From Massilia sp. Root133 (GTDB taxonomy: Bacteria; Pseudomonadota; Gammaproteobacteria; Burkholderiales; Burkholderiaceae_D): a DNA stretch of 64,000 nt. Positions 24,225 to 32,219 of this stretch are shown piece by piece. The DNA lies in contig NZ_LMEW01000035.1 in NCBI RefSeq assembly GCF_001426525.1, positions 124,001 through 188,000 of the forward strand. Reading direction: 5' to 3'. Every line of letters starts with the position of its first letter. Positions within the stretch are counted from its first letter, which is position 1. The notes beneath the pieces are model-generated. The model was given only the letters and a program-made list of their open reading frames with translations, was not told the DNA's origin and did no database searches. Position numbers and translations under genes: made by a program.

Positions 24225-24982
24225 CAGGCCAGGCCTGCAAGGCGGGCGTTGCGTTCGCGTTCCAGCTTGGTGATGTAGCGTTGCACGGCGGCCAGGTTGC
24301 CGCGCGAGATGTCGACGAACTGGCAGCCGAGGCGGCGGCTCGTCTTGTTGTTGAGTAGCGTCATGTCGATCGAGTTGCGGACTTGCAGCGAGCAGGTCAC
24401 CGGGCCGATTTCCGGCAGGTCGATGCGGCAGTTCGGGAAGGTGTCGCCGATGGTCGTGCCGAGCTGCAGCTTGCTGTCGTGGATCGCGACCCCGCCGCAG
24501 CTGATGTCGGCCAGCGGGAACACGGCGGTGCCGCCGCCCAGCTCGGCCGGCAGGGGGATCGTCGCCCGCACGGGATTCGTCACCGGCGTCGGCATGCGGT
24601 AGAACTCGCGCCGCTGCAGGCGGATCAGGTTCGCGGGAATCGCGGCGGACAGCGCGGTCCCGCCTTCGAATTGCACTTCGCGCAGGTTGTCCAGGCCGAA
24701 TACGATGCGGATCTTGTCCAGCGACGTGTCGCACCGGACCGTGCCGGCCGCCACGATGCGCGTGTTCTGCTCGGGGCTGACGGAGCAGTCGATGACGACG
24801 GTGCCCGCATCCGGATCGACGGCCAGCAGCGACGTGACGCAGACGTCCGCCTCGCCCTTGATCAGCATGCGGATCAGCTGGTTCTTTTCGGCGATCTGGC
24901 GCAGCAGGGCCACGATCTCCCTGGGCGACTCGACTTCGTAGTCGTGCCAGGCTTCTAATTCGGCGTCAGTGATTGCTTGCAT
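24224..24982 (-). CDS. ycgR: YcgR-like flagellar brake protein (PilZ)
   Basis: This 252-residue protein has an N-terminal YcgR domain (residues 1-115) and a C-terminal PilZ domain. The c-di-GMP-binding motifs are intact: RREFYR (RxxxR) at the domain junction and DISCGGVAI (DxSxxG). In related bacteria YcgR binds c-di-GMP and slows the motor by contacting MotA, FliG or FliM. The start at 24982 (MQAITDAELEAWHDYEV) overlaps the end of the FlhB-like gene by 17 bases. It is the last gene of the fliD-led operon, and a GGDEF enzyme is encoded nearby at 32220. Confidence 0.9.
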   Translation of the reverse strand: MQAITDAELEAWHDYEVESPREIVALLRQIAEKNQLIRMLIKGEADVCVTSLLAVDPDAGTVVIDCSVSPEQNTRIVAAGTVRCDTSLDKIRIVFGLDNLREVQFEGGTALSAAIPANLIRLQRREFYRMPTPVTNPVRATIPLPAELGGGTAVFPLADISCGGVAIHDSKLQLGTTIGDTFPNCRIDLPEIGPVTCSLQVRNSIDMTLLNNKTSRRLGCQFVDISRGNLAAVQRYITKLERERNARLAGLA

Positions 24983-25334
24983 CTGTGTCAACCGGAGTGC
25001 TTTCTTGGGGTGGGAGGAGGCGTGCCGTGTCCGGTGCGGGCGGTGGTGTCTGCCCGGAAACTTGCGCGGATTCAATATGATAGAGCCAGGCCAATAGTTC
25101 GGCAATGGCGCGGTAGAGGGCCGGCGGGATCTGGCGGTCGAGATCGACTTTCATCAGCAAGGCCACCAGTTCCTTCGATTCGTGCACGAACACGCCAGCC
25201 TCTTGCGCGCGGCCGATGATCTGTTCGGCGACGAGGCCCTTGCCCTTGGCGACGACCTTCGGCGCGGCATCGCCGGCACCGTAGGCCAGTGCCACGGCGC
25301 TCTGGCGGCGCGTCGGCTTATCGTTGTCCATCAT
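24966..25334 (-). CDS. FlhB C-terminal-domain homologue (FhlB-type)
   Basis: The 122 residues match only the cytoplasmic C-terminal domain of the FlhB/YscU export switch (RQSAVALAYGAGDAAPKVVAK, LVAEQIIGRAQEAGVFVHES, LVALLMKVDLDRQIPPALYR, AIAELLAWLYHIE). There are no membrane helices and no autocleavage NPTH motif. Such free-standing proteins (FhlB, FlhX) can partly substitute for the cleaved FlhB domain. The last 30 residues are Pro/Thr-rich. It overlaps both neighbours by 17 bases, which suggests coupled translation with the FliK-like gene. Confidence 0.85.
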   Translation of the reverse strand: MMDNDKPTRRQSAVALAYGAGDAAPKVVAKGKGLVAEQIIGRAQEAGVFVHESKELVALLMKVDLDRQIPPALYRAIAELLAWLYHIESAQVSGQTPPPAPDTARLLPPQESTPVDTDASNH

Positions 25335-26427
25335 CGTGGATGGTCAGCGTGGAGAGCGGCGTGCCGGCCGCGTCGAGCGCATCGGCCAGGCGCGCGCGCT
25401 GCGCATCCAGCAAGCCTTTGACCGATTCGTCCTCGGCATCGAGGCGGATGTGCAACTGGCCGCCGGACAGCACGACGCGCGCCGCCACCTCGCCCAATGC
25501 GCCGAAGCGCAGGCGCAGGCTGCTCTGCCACGTGCCGCCGTGTTCGTCATCGTCGCTGCCATCCTGGCCGCCGGAAGCGTCCCGTTCGACGTCCCACTGC
25601 ATGTCGCGGCCCGGCCACAACTGGCCCTGCCAGGCGGCGCGGCCCTGTTCGTGTGCATTCAGCTGCAGGTTGATGAACTGGGCCGTGTTCGGATCGGTGG
25701 GCGGCGGCATGCCGCGCGCCTGCGGTTCGGCCGCGAGGTCGGCGCGGGGGCGGGCGCCTTCGGCCCATTCGGCCACGTGCGATTCGTAGAACAGGCCGCT
25801 CTTGCCGAGGCCGTCCTTCAGCGCCTGCGCGATGGCGCCGGCGTCCGTCGACGGCCCGCCCAGCAGCGGCGTGCGGCCGACCGCGGCGGTGGCTTGTGTG
25901 TCCGCTTTCTGCGCGGCCGCGATGACGTCGCCCAGCATCTTGCCGGCCGTGCTGAGCGACGTGTTGGCGCCGTCGGCCGCGCCGCCCGGCAGTTGCGCGA
26001 GACCGCGCGTGCCCGCGAGCAAGGCGGCCGTGCGCGTCAGCGCGGCGGCATCCTTGCCTTCGAGGTAAGCGAGCGTAAACGCCTGCGGGCTGGCGCCTTC
26101 CGGCAGCGGCGGGCCGGCTTCGGCGAAGGCGGGGGCCCCCTGGCCCGTCTGGACCTGGAACATGGGCCGCGGCGCGACCGTCACGAGGGTCAGCGGCACC
26201 TGCGTGCCGACCTGGGCGCCCTGGGGCAGCGGCATGCGCGCCGCCATGTCGTTGATGCGCACGACGAAGCTGCCGTCGGGCAGTTTCGCCAACACGTCGG
26301 CCGGCATAGCCTGGCCCACGAGGTTGGCGAGCGCGCGCGCAAAGGCTTGCTGGCGCGGGTCGCCGACGGGTAAGGCGGGACGGGCTGCCGCGACCGGAGT
26401 CAGCGAGACGCTATCGCGCGGCAGCAT
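25318..26427 (-). CDS. FliK-family hook-length control-like protein
   Basis: The 369 residues have a beta-rich N-terminal part (LPDGSFVVRINDMAARMPLP), an Ala/Gly-rich middle, and a C-terminal domain (LRLRFGALGEVAARVVLSGGQLHIRL, then a helix VKGLLDAQRARLADALDAAG) resembling the FliK/Flg_hook domain. It is not the main FliK, which is at 15374-16666. Its translational overlap with an FlhB-C-like gene mirrors the FliK-FlhB partnership of the hook-length switch, so the pair may form an accessory regulatory module. Confidence 0.75.
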   Translation of the reverse strand: MLPRDSVSLTPVAAARPALPVGDPRQQAFARALANLVGQAMPADVLAKLPDGSFVVRINDMAARMPLPQGAQVGTQVPLTLVTVAPRPMFQVQTGQGAPAFAEAGPPLPEGASPQAFTLAYLEGKDAAALTRTAALLAGTRGLAQLPGGAADGANTSLSTAGKMLGDVIAAAQKADTQATAAVGRTPLLGGPSTDAGAIAQALKDGLGKSGLFYESHVAEWAEGARPRADLAAEPQARGMPPPTDPNTAQFINLQLNAHEQGRAAWQGQLWPGRDMQWDVERDASGGQDGSDDDEHGGTWQSSLRLRFGALGEVAARVVLSGGQLHIRLDAEDESVKGLLDAQRARLADALDAAGTPLSTLTIHDDGQR

Positions 26428-26435
26428 CGTTCAGG

Positions 26436-26759
26436 TCAGACGCCGTAGGCGCGCGCGACGCGGCGTTCGACGGTCTTGTTCGAGATCATGGCCTGCAGCT
26501 TCGCCATCCACGGCTGGGTCAGGTCGCGGATCTTGCGGTCGGAATCGAGCATCTTGCGGATGGCGTTGACCTTGCGCACGCGTTCCTGGCCGGCCAGCGG
26601 CGTGTCGCCATTGTCCTTCAGCTGGCGCACGCAGGCGGCGCACTGGTGTTCGAGCTGGAGCAGGCGGTCCCAGTCGGCCGCGGCGGCGGCGGCCAGCATC
26701 TGGTCGGTGATGCCGACCATGGCTTCGTACAGCGAGGCGATTTCGGTATTCGTCATCAT
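26436..26759 (-). CDS. fliT: FliT-like flagellar chaperone
   Basis: This 107-residue helical protein (ASLYEAMVGITDQMLAAAAA, WDRLLQLEHQCAACVRQLKD) fits FliT, the export chaperone for FliD. It lies directly after fliD and fliS, as expected. Several ATGs are possible. 26759 was chosen because GGAG lies 8 bases upstream; ATGs at 26777 and 26774 overlap the fliS stop. Sequence similarity across FliT proteins is low, so the assignment rests mainly on size, helical pattern and position. Confidence 0.8.
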   Translation of the reverse strand: MMTNTEIASLYEAMVGITDQMLAAAAAADWDRLLQLEHQCAACVRQLKDNGDTPLAGQERVRKVNAIRKMLDSDRKIRDLTQPWMAKLQAMISNKTVERRVARAYGV

Positions 26760-26773
26760 CGTCGTGGCTCCCA

Positions 26774-27232
26774 TCATGCGCTCGCCAGGGTCGGGGCTTT
26801 CGGCATGGCCGTGGGCGCGGCGACCTGCTGCGGCTGCTGGACCTTGTCGCCGATTTCCAACCACGCACCGCGCAGGTCGGCCAGCAGGCCGTGCACTTCG
26901 TCGATGATGGTCACGTCGTTCTTCAGGTTCGCGTGCAGGAGGCGGCGGCTCATGTAGTCGTACAGGGCGTCGAGGTTGGCCGCGATCTCGCCGCCGGCGT
27001 TCTTGTCGAGCGACGCGCGCAGGCCGTTGTCGATGATCGAGATGGCTTTCGAGATGGCCGAACCCTTGGCGGCGATGTTGCCGGCGGCGATGTTCGTCTT
27101 GGCGCCGAGCAGCGCGACGAGGGCGCCGTCGTACAGCATGACGATCAGCTTGTGGGGCGAGGCCGACGTGATGCCGGTCTCGAGGCTCACGTTGTGATAG
27201 GCGTTGACGCCGCGTTTCATGTTTCCAAACAT
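26774..27232 (-). CDS. fliS: FliS flagellin export chaperone
   Basis: FliS binds flagellin in the cytoplasm and prevents premature polymerisation. The 152 residues contain the family start KRGVNAYHNVSLETGITSAS, PHKLIVMLYDGALVAL, and the helix GEIAANLDALYDYMSRRLLH. The final 25 residues are a Pro/Ala/Gln-rich tail. GGAG precedes the ATG by 8 bases. It starts 21 bases after fliD and leads into fliT. Confidence 0.95.
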   Translation of the reverse strand: MFGNMKRGVNAYHNVSLETGITSASPHKLIVMLYDGALVALLGAKTNIAAGNIAAKGSAISKAISIIDNGLRASLDKNAGGEIAANLDALYDYMSRRLLHANLKNDVTIIDEVHGLLADLRGAWLEIGDKVQQPQQVAAPTAMPKAPTLASA

Positions 27233-27253
27233 GGTGGTTCTCCAAAAATCCAG

Positions 27254-29896
27254 TTATCGGTTGGCCGCGAGGGCTGCCAACTGCTGCGTCAGATAGCTTT
27301 GGGTGCTTTGCATCGACTGCAGCATGGTGTCGAGCGAGGTAAATTGTTTTCGATACATGGCTTCCAACTGGGTCAGGTGATCGCTGAAGGCGTCACGCTG
27401 TTTGGCCACTGCCTTGATGCTGGCGTTCAGGCCGTCGGTCTTGCTGTTGAGTACGCTGCCCGAGCCGGTGAAGCTCGCGGCGAGGTTCGTCAGCTGGTAG
27501 GCATAGCCTTGCGAAAAGGTCACCGTGCCGCGGTCGCCGGTGGTGCCGGTCTTGACCGTGATCTGGATGCCCGCCGCCGGCGAACCGTCGGCCGCCGTCA
27601 GCGACTGGCCGTTACCCGTCGCGGCGACGTTGCCGATGGTGCCTTCGATGTCGGTGCCGACGGCCGGCGTGGCGCTACCGAAGAGGTCGCTGACGGCCGT
27701 GCCCGTGACGCTGGAAATCGAGATGTTCGACGTCGAGCCGTATTTGCTGGACGAGATCGACAGGTGGCCGGTGCCGTCCACCGAGGTCTCGACCGCGTCG
27801 CCGGCGTTCGCGAACGTGGCGTTGCCGTTGATGGCGGCGCGCAGCATCGACGCGAGCTGATCGTTCGCATATGTGCCGGCCGGGATCGTGATGTTCTGGA
27901 CTTTCGAATCCGTGGCCGGATCCGTCTGGTTCAGCGTGACGGTCCAGGTGGTGTTCGAGGCGATCGTCGTCGGGCCGGACAGGGGATTGGCACCGGTCAG
28001 CGTGCCCTGCGTGGCCATGTGCGTGACGTTCACGGCATACTCGCCCGGCTTGGTGGCCGCCGTCGATTTATCGAACGTGATGTTGCCGTCGCTGGCCGCG
28101 CCGACGGCCGCGAACAGGCCGCTGATGTCGCTGAAGTTGCTGGACATGGCCTTGTTCAGCTTGGTCGAGTCGAGCGCCAGGCTGCCGTCCTTCTGGAACG
28201 AGACGCCGATCTGGCTGAGGTTCGACAGGCTGCTGTCCAGGCCTTCGACCTTGGTGCCCAGCGCGCGCCGCAACTGGGTCTGGATCGAACGGACGGCCGA
28301 ATCGCCCTGCAGCACGCCGCCCGTCTTGGTGTCGGCGTTGTAGCTCGAGAGACCGGAAATCGTCTTGTTCAGGTCGTTGTAGGCCTTGACGAAGCCGTTG
28401 ATGGCATCCGTCACCGCGCTCTTGTTCTGCGACACGGTCAGCGTCGTGCTGCCGGTCGTGGACAGGTCCAGGCTTACGCCCTGGATGATGTCTTCCACCG
28501 TCGTGTCGGCACTGCTGACCGCGATGCCATTCATGGTCAGCTTGCTGTCCTGCGCGCCGCTCGTCTGCGTGAGGGCCTGCGTGCCGCTCGGATCATAGGC
28601 CAGCAGGCTGGCGAGGCCGGCGTTGACGGGGCCGCCGTCGGCGCCATCCACGGTGATCTTCATGGCCGACTTCTCGCCCGTCTTGTTCGACGTGATCACG
28701 AGGTGGTACGGGTTGTCGCTGCCGTCCGAGACGATGGTGGCGGTGACGCCCACGTTGGCCTTGTTGATGGCGTCGCGGATGCCCTGCAGGGTCTGGTCCT
28801 TCGTGTCCAGCGTCACGGTGCCGCTGGCCTGGCTGCCATCCTGGGTGAATCCGGCGCCGAGGTAGCTGCCGGCGCTGCCGGCCGTGAGGCCCGCCGCGGC
28901 CGGGTTGTTGCCGCCGACGAGGATCTGGCTGCCGTCTTTCGAACTCAGCGTGATGCCGGCCGTACTGGTGGCGTCCGAGCCCGTGTTGGCCGCGCCGGGA
29001 GCGAGGCCGATGCCGCCCGTGACGGTGCCGCTGACGGCTTCCGTGACGTTGATGTTGGAACCGTCGGCCGCGAAGAACTGCAGGTCGTGGGTGGCGGCCG
29101 AGCCGGTGAACGTGATGTTGGCGGCGGCCAACTGGTTCTTGACATTGTTCGTGCCGAGCGCGGTGTCGAGCGACGCGGCCGTGACGGTGGTACTGCCGTC
29201 CGAGCTGGCCAGCTGGACACCGCCCACGGTCAACGCATAGTTGCCGGAAGTGACCGCCACGTCGCCGAAGGTGCCGAACATCGTGGCCGAGGTGGACGTG
29301 ATGCCGGCCTTGGCCGTGACGCCCGTCGTATCCGTTTCGTCGTTGATGGCCGAGGCGAGGTCGCGCGCGCTGCGCGTCGTGCCGTTCGTGCTGATCGCGG
29401 TGCCGTTGATGGTCAGCGAGCCGGTCGCGATGCCGGACGCTGCGCTGGCCAGGCTCAGTGCGGCGCCAGCCATGCCGAACGTGCCGCCACCGATGCTGCC
29501 GAACTGGAACGTGAGCGTCGTCTTGGCGCCGTCGCCGATCTGCGCCGTATTGCTGGCCTGGCCGCCCGTCATGAGGCTTTGCGCCTGCGCGAGCTGGCTG
29601 ACGTTGATCTTGTACTTGCCGGGCACGGCGCCCGCGCCAGGGGTGGCCGTCAGGAGATCCTTGTTGCTGGACGAGCTGGTCAGCGCGCTGAAGGTATTGG
29701 CCGAGTTCAGCGTCGTCAGCGCGCCCTGGAAAACGCCGACCGCCGCACTGACCTTGCCGTACGCCTGCAGCTTGGTCTGGTAGTCAGTCGTTTTCTTGTC
29801 GTAATTGTCGAGCGGCGCCGATTCGGCCGACATCAGCTTGCTGACGAGACCGTTGACGTCGAGGCCGGAGCCGATACCAGGTGAGCTGATTCCCAC
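27254..29896 (-). CDS. fliD: FliD filament cap protein, unusually large
   Basis: FliD caps the filament tip and folds incoming flagellin. The N-terminus (PGIGSGLDVNGLVSKLMSAE) and C-terminus (KAVAKQRDAFSDHLTQLEAM, FTSLDTMLQSMQSTQSYLTQ) are the conserved leg domains. It starts with GTG at 29896, preceded by AGGAG. 880 residues is nearly double the enteric length (about 470). The extra sequence is Ser/Thr/Gly/Asn-rich beta material, including flagellin-hook-IN-like segments around GITLSSKDGSQILVGG, probably enlarged exposed domains. A sigma-28-type promoter lies upstream. Confidence 0.94.
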   Translation of the reverse strand: MGISSPGIGSGLDVNGLVSKLMSAESAPLDNYDKKTTDYQTKLQAYGKVSAAVGVFQGALTTLNSANTFSALTSSSSNKDLLTATPGAGAVPGKYKINVSQLAQAQSLMTGGQASNTAQIGDGAKTTLTFQFGSIGGGTFGMAGAALSLASAASGIATGSLTINGTAISTNGTTRSARDLASAINDETDTTGVTAKAGITSTSATMFGTFGDVAVTSGNYALTVGGVQLASSDGSTTVTAASLDTALGTNNVKNQLAAANITFTGSAATHDLQFFAADGSNINVTEAVSGTVTGGIGLAPGAANTGSDATSTAGITLSSKDGSQILVGGNNPAAAGLTAGSAGSYLGAGFTQDGSQASGTVTLDTKDQTLQGIRDAINKANVGVTATIVSDGSDNPYHLVITSNKTGEKSAMKITVDGADGGPVNAGLASLLAYDPSGTQALTQTSGAQDSKLTMNGIAVSSADTTVEDIIQGVSLDLSTTGSTTLTVSQNKSAVTDAINGFVKAYNDLNKTISGLSSYNADTKTGGVLQGDSAVRSIQTQLRRALGTKVEGLDSSLSNLSQIGVSFQKDGSLALDSTKLNKAMSSNFSDISGLFAAVGAASDGNITFDKSTAATKPGEYAVNVTHMATQGTLTGANPLSGPTTIASNTTWTVTLNQTDPATDSKVQNITIPAGTYANDQLASMLRAAINGNATFANAGDAVETSVDGTGHLSISSSKYGSTSNISISSVTGTAVSDLFGSATPAVGTDIEGTIGNVAATGNGQSLTAADGSPAAGIQITVKTGTTGDRGTVTFSQGYAYQLTNLAASFTGSGSVLNSKTDGLNASIKAVAKQRDAFSDHLTQLEAMYRKQFTSLDTMLQSMQSTQSYLTQQLAALAANR

Positions 29897-29929
29897 TTGT
29901 TTCTCCTGTGAAAGCGATAATGTAAGTCA

Positions 29930-29956
29930 TTATCGACAGAAGCAAACGGTACTTGA
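29930..29956 (-). promoter_or_regulatory. Sigma-28-type promoter for the fliD operon
   Basis: Reading the minus strand, TCAAGTAC (29956-29949), 11 bases and GTCGATAA (29937-29930) match TAAAGTTT-N11-GCCGATAA at five of eight and seven of eight positions. It ends 33 bases before the fliD GTG. fliD, fliS, fliT, the FliK-like, FlhB-like and ycgR genes are spaced by 21 bases or less or overlap, so one late transcript is likely. The rest of the 186-base gap to flaG shows only a GC-rich inverted repeat near 30038. Confidence 0.5.
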
Positions 29957-30082
29957 GAGTGGGAAATGTGCGTTATTTCCGTGCCAGAACAATTTGGTAG
30001 GAAAAATGCAATAGAAAAAGGGAATAGGGCAGGAAGCGCGGGCCGCGGGCCCACGCTTCACGGTGAAGCGGACATTGAGCGC

Positions 30083-30436
30083 TCAGGCCGTCTGGTTGAT
30101 GAGGAGGCCCTGCTGCATCTTGTCGATCGACTTGGCGATCTGCAGCGCTTCCTTGGAAGGGATCTGACGGACGACCTCCTTCGTGCTCTGGTCGATAACC
30201 TTGACCACGATGTCCTTGCTGTCCTCGTCGATCGAGAATTGCAGGCTTTGCGACGAACCCAGCATGGCGTCGTTCATCTTCCTGACAGCGGCCGACACAT
30301 CCTCGCGCGACGGCCTGGCGCCGTCGGCAAGCTTGCTCTTGCCGGCCGACTCCGTCTCACCCGTCGGCGTCGCCGGCTGGGCCGGGCGATCCTCCACTCG
30401 GGGAGAAACAGGTGAACCCACTGGTTGTATGTTCAT
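30083..30436 (-). CDS. flaG: FlaG family protein
   Basis: FlaG is a small protein encoded beside flagellin and linked in other bacteria to filament length. The 117 residues have a disordered Pro/Ser-rich N-terminus and the conserved C-terminal domain SSQSLQFSIDEDSKDIVVKV, STKEVVRQIPSKEALQIAKS. Length is typical. It lies between fliC and fliD; a terminator precedes it, so its message comes from readthrough or a weak promoter. AGGGAA lies about 8 bases before the ATG. Confidence 0.93.
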   Translation of the reverse strand: MNIQPVGSPVSPRVEDRPAQPATPTGETESAGKSKLADGARPSREDVSAAVRKMNDAMLGSSQSLQFSIDEDSKDIVVKVIDQSTKEVVRQIPSKEALQIAKSIDKMQQGLLINQTA

Positions 30437-30450
30437 GATGAATTCCCTAG

Positions 30451-30487
30451 CAAAAATTCCCCGGCTGAATTACTCCAGCCGAGGAAT
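30451..30487 (-). terminator. Rho-independent terminator of fliC
   Basis: On the minus strand, ATTCCTCGGCTG (30487-30476), an 8-base loop and CAGCCGGGGAAT (30467-30456) form a 12-bp stem with one G-U pair, followed by TTTTT. It lies 37 bases past the fliC stop and just upstream of flaG. This is the clearest intrinsic terminator in the window. Confidence 0.85.
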
Positions 30488-30523
30488 CACTTTACACCGC
30501 TATTGGTGGCTTATTGCGACTGA

Positions 30524-31969
30524 TTAGCCACGCAGCAGCGACAGGACACCGTTCGGCAGCGAGTTTGCCTGGGCCAGCATCGAGGTGCCGGCCTGCTGCA
30601 GGATCTGGCCGCGGGTCATGTTCGCGGTTTCCGAAGCGAAGTCGGTGTCGACGATACGGCTGCGCGATGCCGACAGGTTCTCGGTCGACGACTGCAGGTT
30701 CGAAATCGCCGAGCTGAAGCGCGACTGCAGTGCGCCGAGCTGGGCGCGCTGGTCGTTGACCTTGGCCAGGGCTGCATCGGCGATCTTGATTGCCTGCTGG
30801 GCGTTGGCGAAGCTGCCGACGTCGATATCCGACACTTTTTTCAGAGTCGACGAGGTTGCCAGAGCAAAGCCGCTGGTGTCGGTGGCCGAGAAGCTTTCGC
30901 TCGAGTCAAGCGTGATCGTGCCCTTGGCGATGCTCGGCGTGCCGACGGTCGCCGACACCGCGGCGAACGTACCCGCGGCGCCCGCGCCGTCGTAGGCGGC
31001 GATCTTGCCGTCCGCAGCCGTGTCCAGTTCGGTCAGCTTGATATCGTTGCCGCTGGCGTTGGTCAGCTTCAGACCTTTGGCGTCCGCATCGTACGATGCC
31101 GTCACACCCGTCTTTGCACTCTGCGCGTTGAACGCGCTGATTGCCGCCGCGTAGTCGTCCGCCGTGCCGGTGCCGGAGCCGATCTTGAATGCCACGCTGA
31201 TGTCGGTCGAATTGTCGGACCCCAGCGCCAGCGTGTAGGCGACGCCAGCCGTGCCCTGGAACCCCACGCTGGTGGTTGCAGTCGCGGTCACGCCGGAATC
31301 GGCGGACTTGTTGTTGATGGCGGCAGCCGCATCCTTGGCGGTGCTGTTCGCGGAGATGTCGACCTTTGCCGTGCCCTGGCTGCCGTTGATGACCATTGCG
31401 GCTGTACCGCCGACGATCGCGCCGGTATCGATCTGGCCGTCGGTGGTCGTCGTGTTATTGCCATAGACGGACGTGCTGAAATTCGAACCGGTCATCGAGA
31501 TCAGCTGGTTGGCGTTGGCGCCGACCTGGAAGTTGGCGGTGCCCATCGAGCCGTCCAGCAGCTTGGTGCCGTTGAATTCGGTGGTGCTGGCGATGCGGTT
31601 CAGTTCCGAGGTGAGCTGCGACACTTCGGTCTGCAGGGCTTTACGGTCGCTGGCCGAGTTCGAGGAGTTCGAGGATTGCACGGCCAGTTCGCGGATACGC
31701 TGCAGCATGTCGCCCGAGCTCGACAGGGCGCCTTCGGCCGTCTGGGCCATCGACACGCCGTCGTTCGCGTTGCGGGTTGCCTGGTTCATGCCACGGATCT
31801 GCGAATTCATACGGTCCGAAATTGCCAGACCGGCGGCGTCGTCTTTTGCGCTGTTGATGCGCAGGCCCGACGACAGGCGCTGGATCGAGGTGTTGAGCGA
31901 AGATTGCGAGGTGGACAGGTTACGCTGAGCGTTCAGGGATGCAACGTTGGTATTGATAACGGACGACAT
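30524..31969 (-). CDS. fliC: Flagellin
   Basis: This is the filament subunit. The ATG at 31969 gives 481 residues with the canonical D0/D1 N-terminus (SSVINTNVASLNAQRNLSTS, SIQRLSSGLRINSAKDDAAG, AISDRMNSQIRGMNQATRNA) and C-terminus (QRAQLGALQSRFSSAISNLQ, SRIVDTDFASETANMTRGQI). The central Ala/Ser/Thr-rich residues 175-385 are the variable exposed domain. GGAG precedes the ATG by about 8 bases. It is monocistronic, bounded by sigma-28-type promoters upstream and a strong terminator downstream. Only one flagellin gene is present here. Confidence 0.97.
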   Translation of the reverse strand: MSSVINTNVASLNAQRNLSTSQSSLNTSIQRLSSGLRINSAKDDAAGLAISDRMNSQIRGMNQATRNANDGVSMAQTAEGALSSSGDMLQRIRELAVQSSNSSNSASDRKALQTEVSQLTSELNRIASTTEFNGTKLLDGSMGTANFQVGANANQLISMTGSNFSTSVYGNNTTTTDGQIDTGAIVGGTAAMVINGSQGTAKVDISANSTAKDAAAAINNKSADSGVTATATTSVGFQGTAGVAYTLALGSDNSTDISVAFKIGSGTGTADDYAAAISAFNAQSAKTGVTASYDADAKGLKLTNASGNDIKLTELDTAADGKIAAYDGAGAAGTFAAVSATVGTPSIAKGTITLDSSESFSATDTSGFALATSSTLKKVSDIDVGSFANAQQAIKIADAALAKVNDQRAQLGALQSRFSSAISNLQSSTENLSASRSRIVDTDFASETANMTRGQILQQAGTSMLAQANSLPNGVLSLLRG

Positions 31970-32072
31970 GGTGTCTCTCCAGACTTGGTCTTGCAGGGCG
32001 TGGCGACGTGCCACTCAGAATCACTTTGGTCTGCCACGCTGTTCTGTGACATTCAAACCGCTGTTGATGCAG

Positions 32073-32099
32073 GTAACGGTGCTCTACGGAAAAAGTTTA
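32073..32099 (-). promoter_or_regulatory. Proximal sigma-28-like promoter of fliC
   Basis: Minus strand: TAAACTTT (32099-32092), 11 bases, then ACCGTTAC (32080-32073). The -35 matches the consensus at seven of eight positions, the -10 at five of eight. It would give a leader of roughly 95 bases. The match is weaker than that of the distal promoter. Confidence 0.3.
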
Positions 32100-32156
32100 G
32101 AGGGCGAGAGCGAAAAAAATCGAAATTTTTGTGTCGCCGCCGGGAGCGGGCCTGCC

Positions 32157-32183
32157 TTGGCGGCGACGAATTCGGGAACTTTA
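32157..32183 (-). promoter_or_regulatory. Distal sigma-28-type promoter of fliC
   Basis: Minus strand: TAAAGTTC (32183-32176), 11 bases, then GCCGCCAA (32164-32157). The -35 matches seven of eight positions, and the -10 resembles the flgK promoter (GCCGTCAA). A GTCGCCGCC/GGCGGCGAC hairpin at 32133-32167 overlaps the -10 and may end the upstream GGDEF transcript. A-T-rich tracts follow. The leader to the fliC ATG would be about 180 bases. Confidence 0.6.
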
Positions 32184-32219
32184 GGGCGAAAAAAATTTAT
32201 TTTTCCGTGGCCGGGCTTG

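Noticed and set aside
26891..29884. A 997-codon open frame antisense to fliS and fliD.
   Set aside because: It mirrors well-supported flagellar genes and shows only low-complexity Arg/Gly/Ala composition; the same applies to long antisense frames at 829-2274, 16727-18799, 43132-45306 and 52359-53972.
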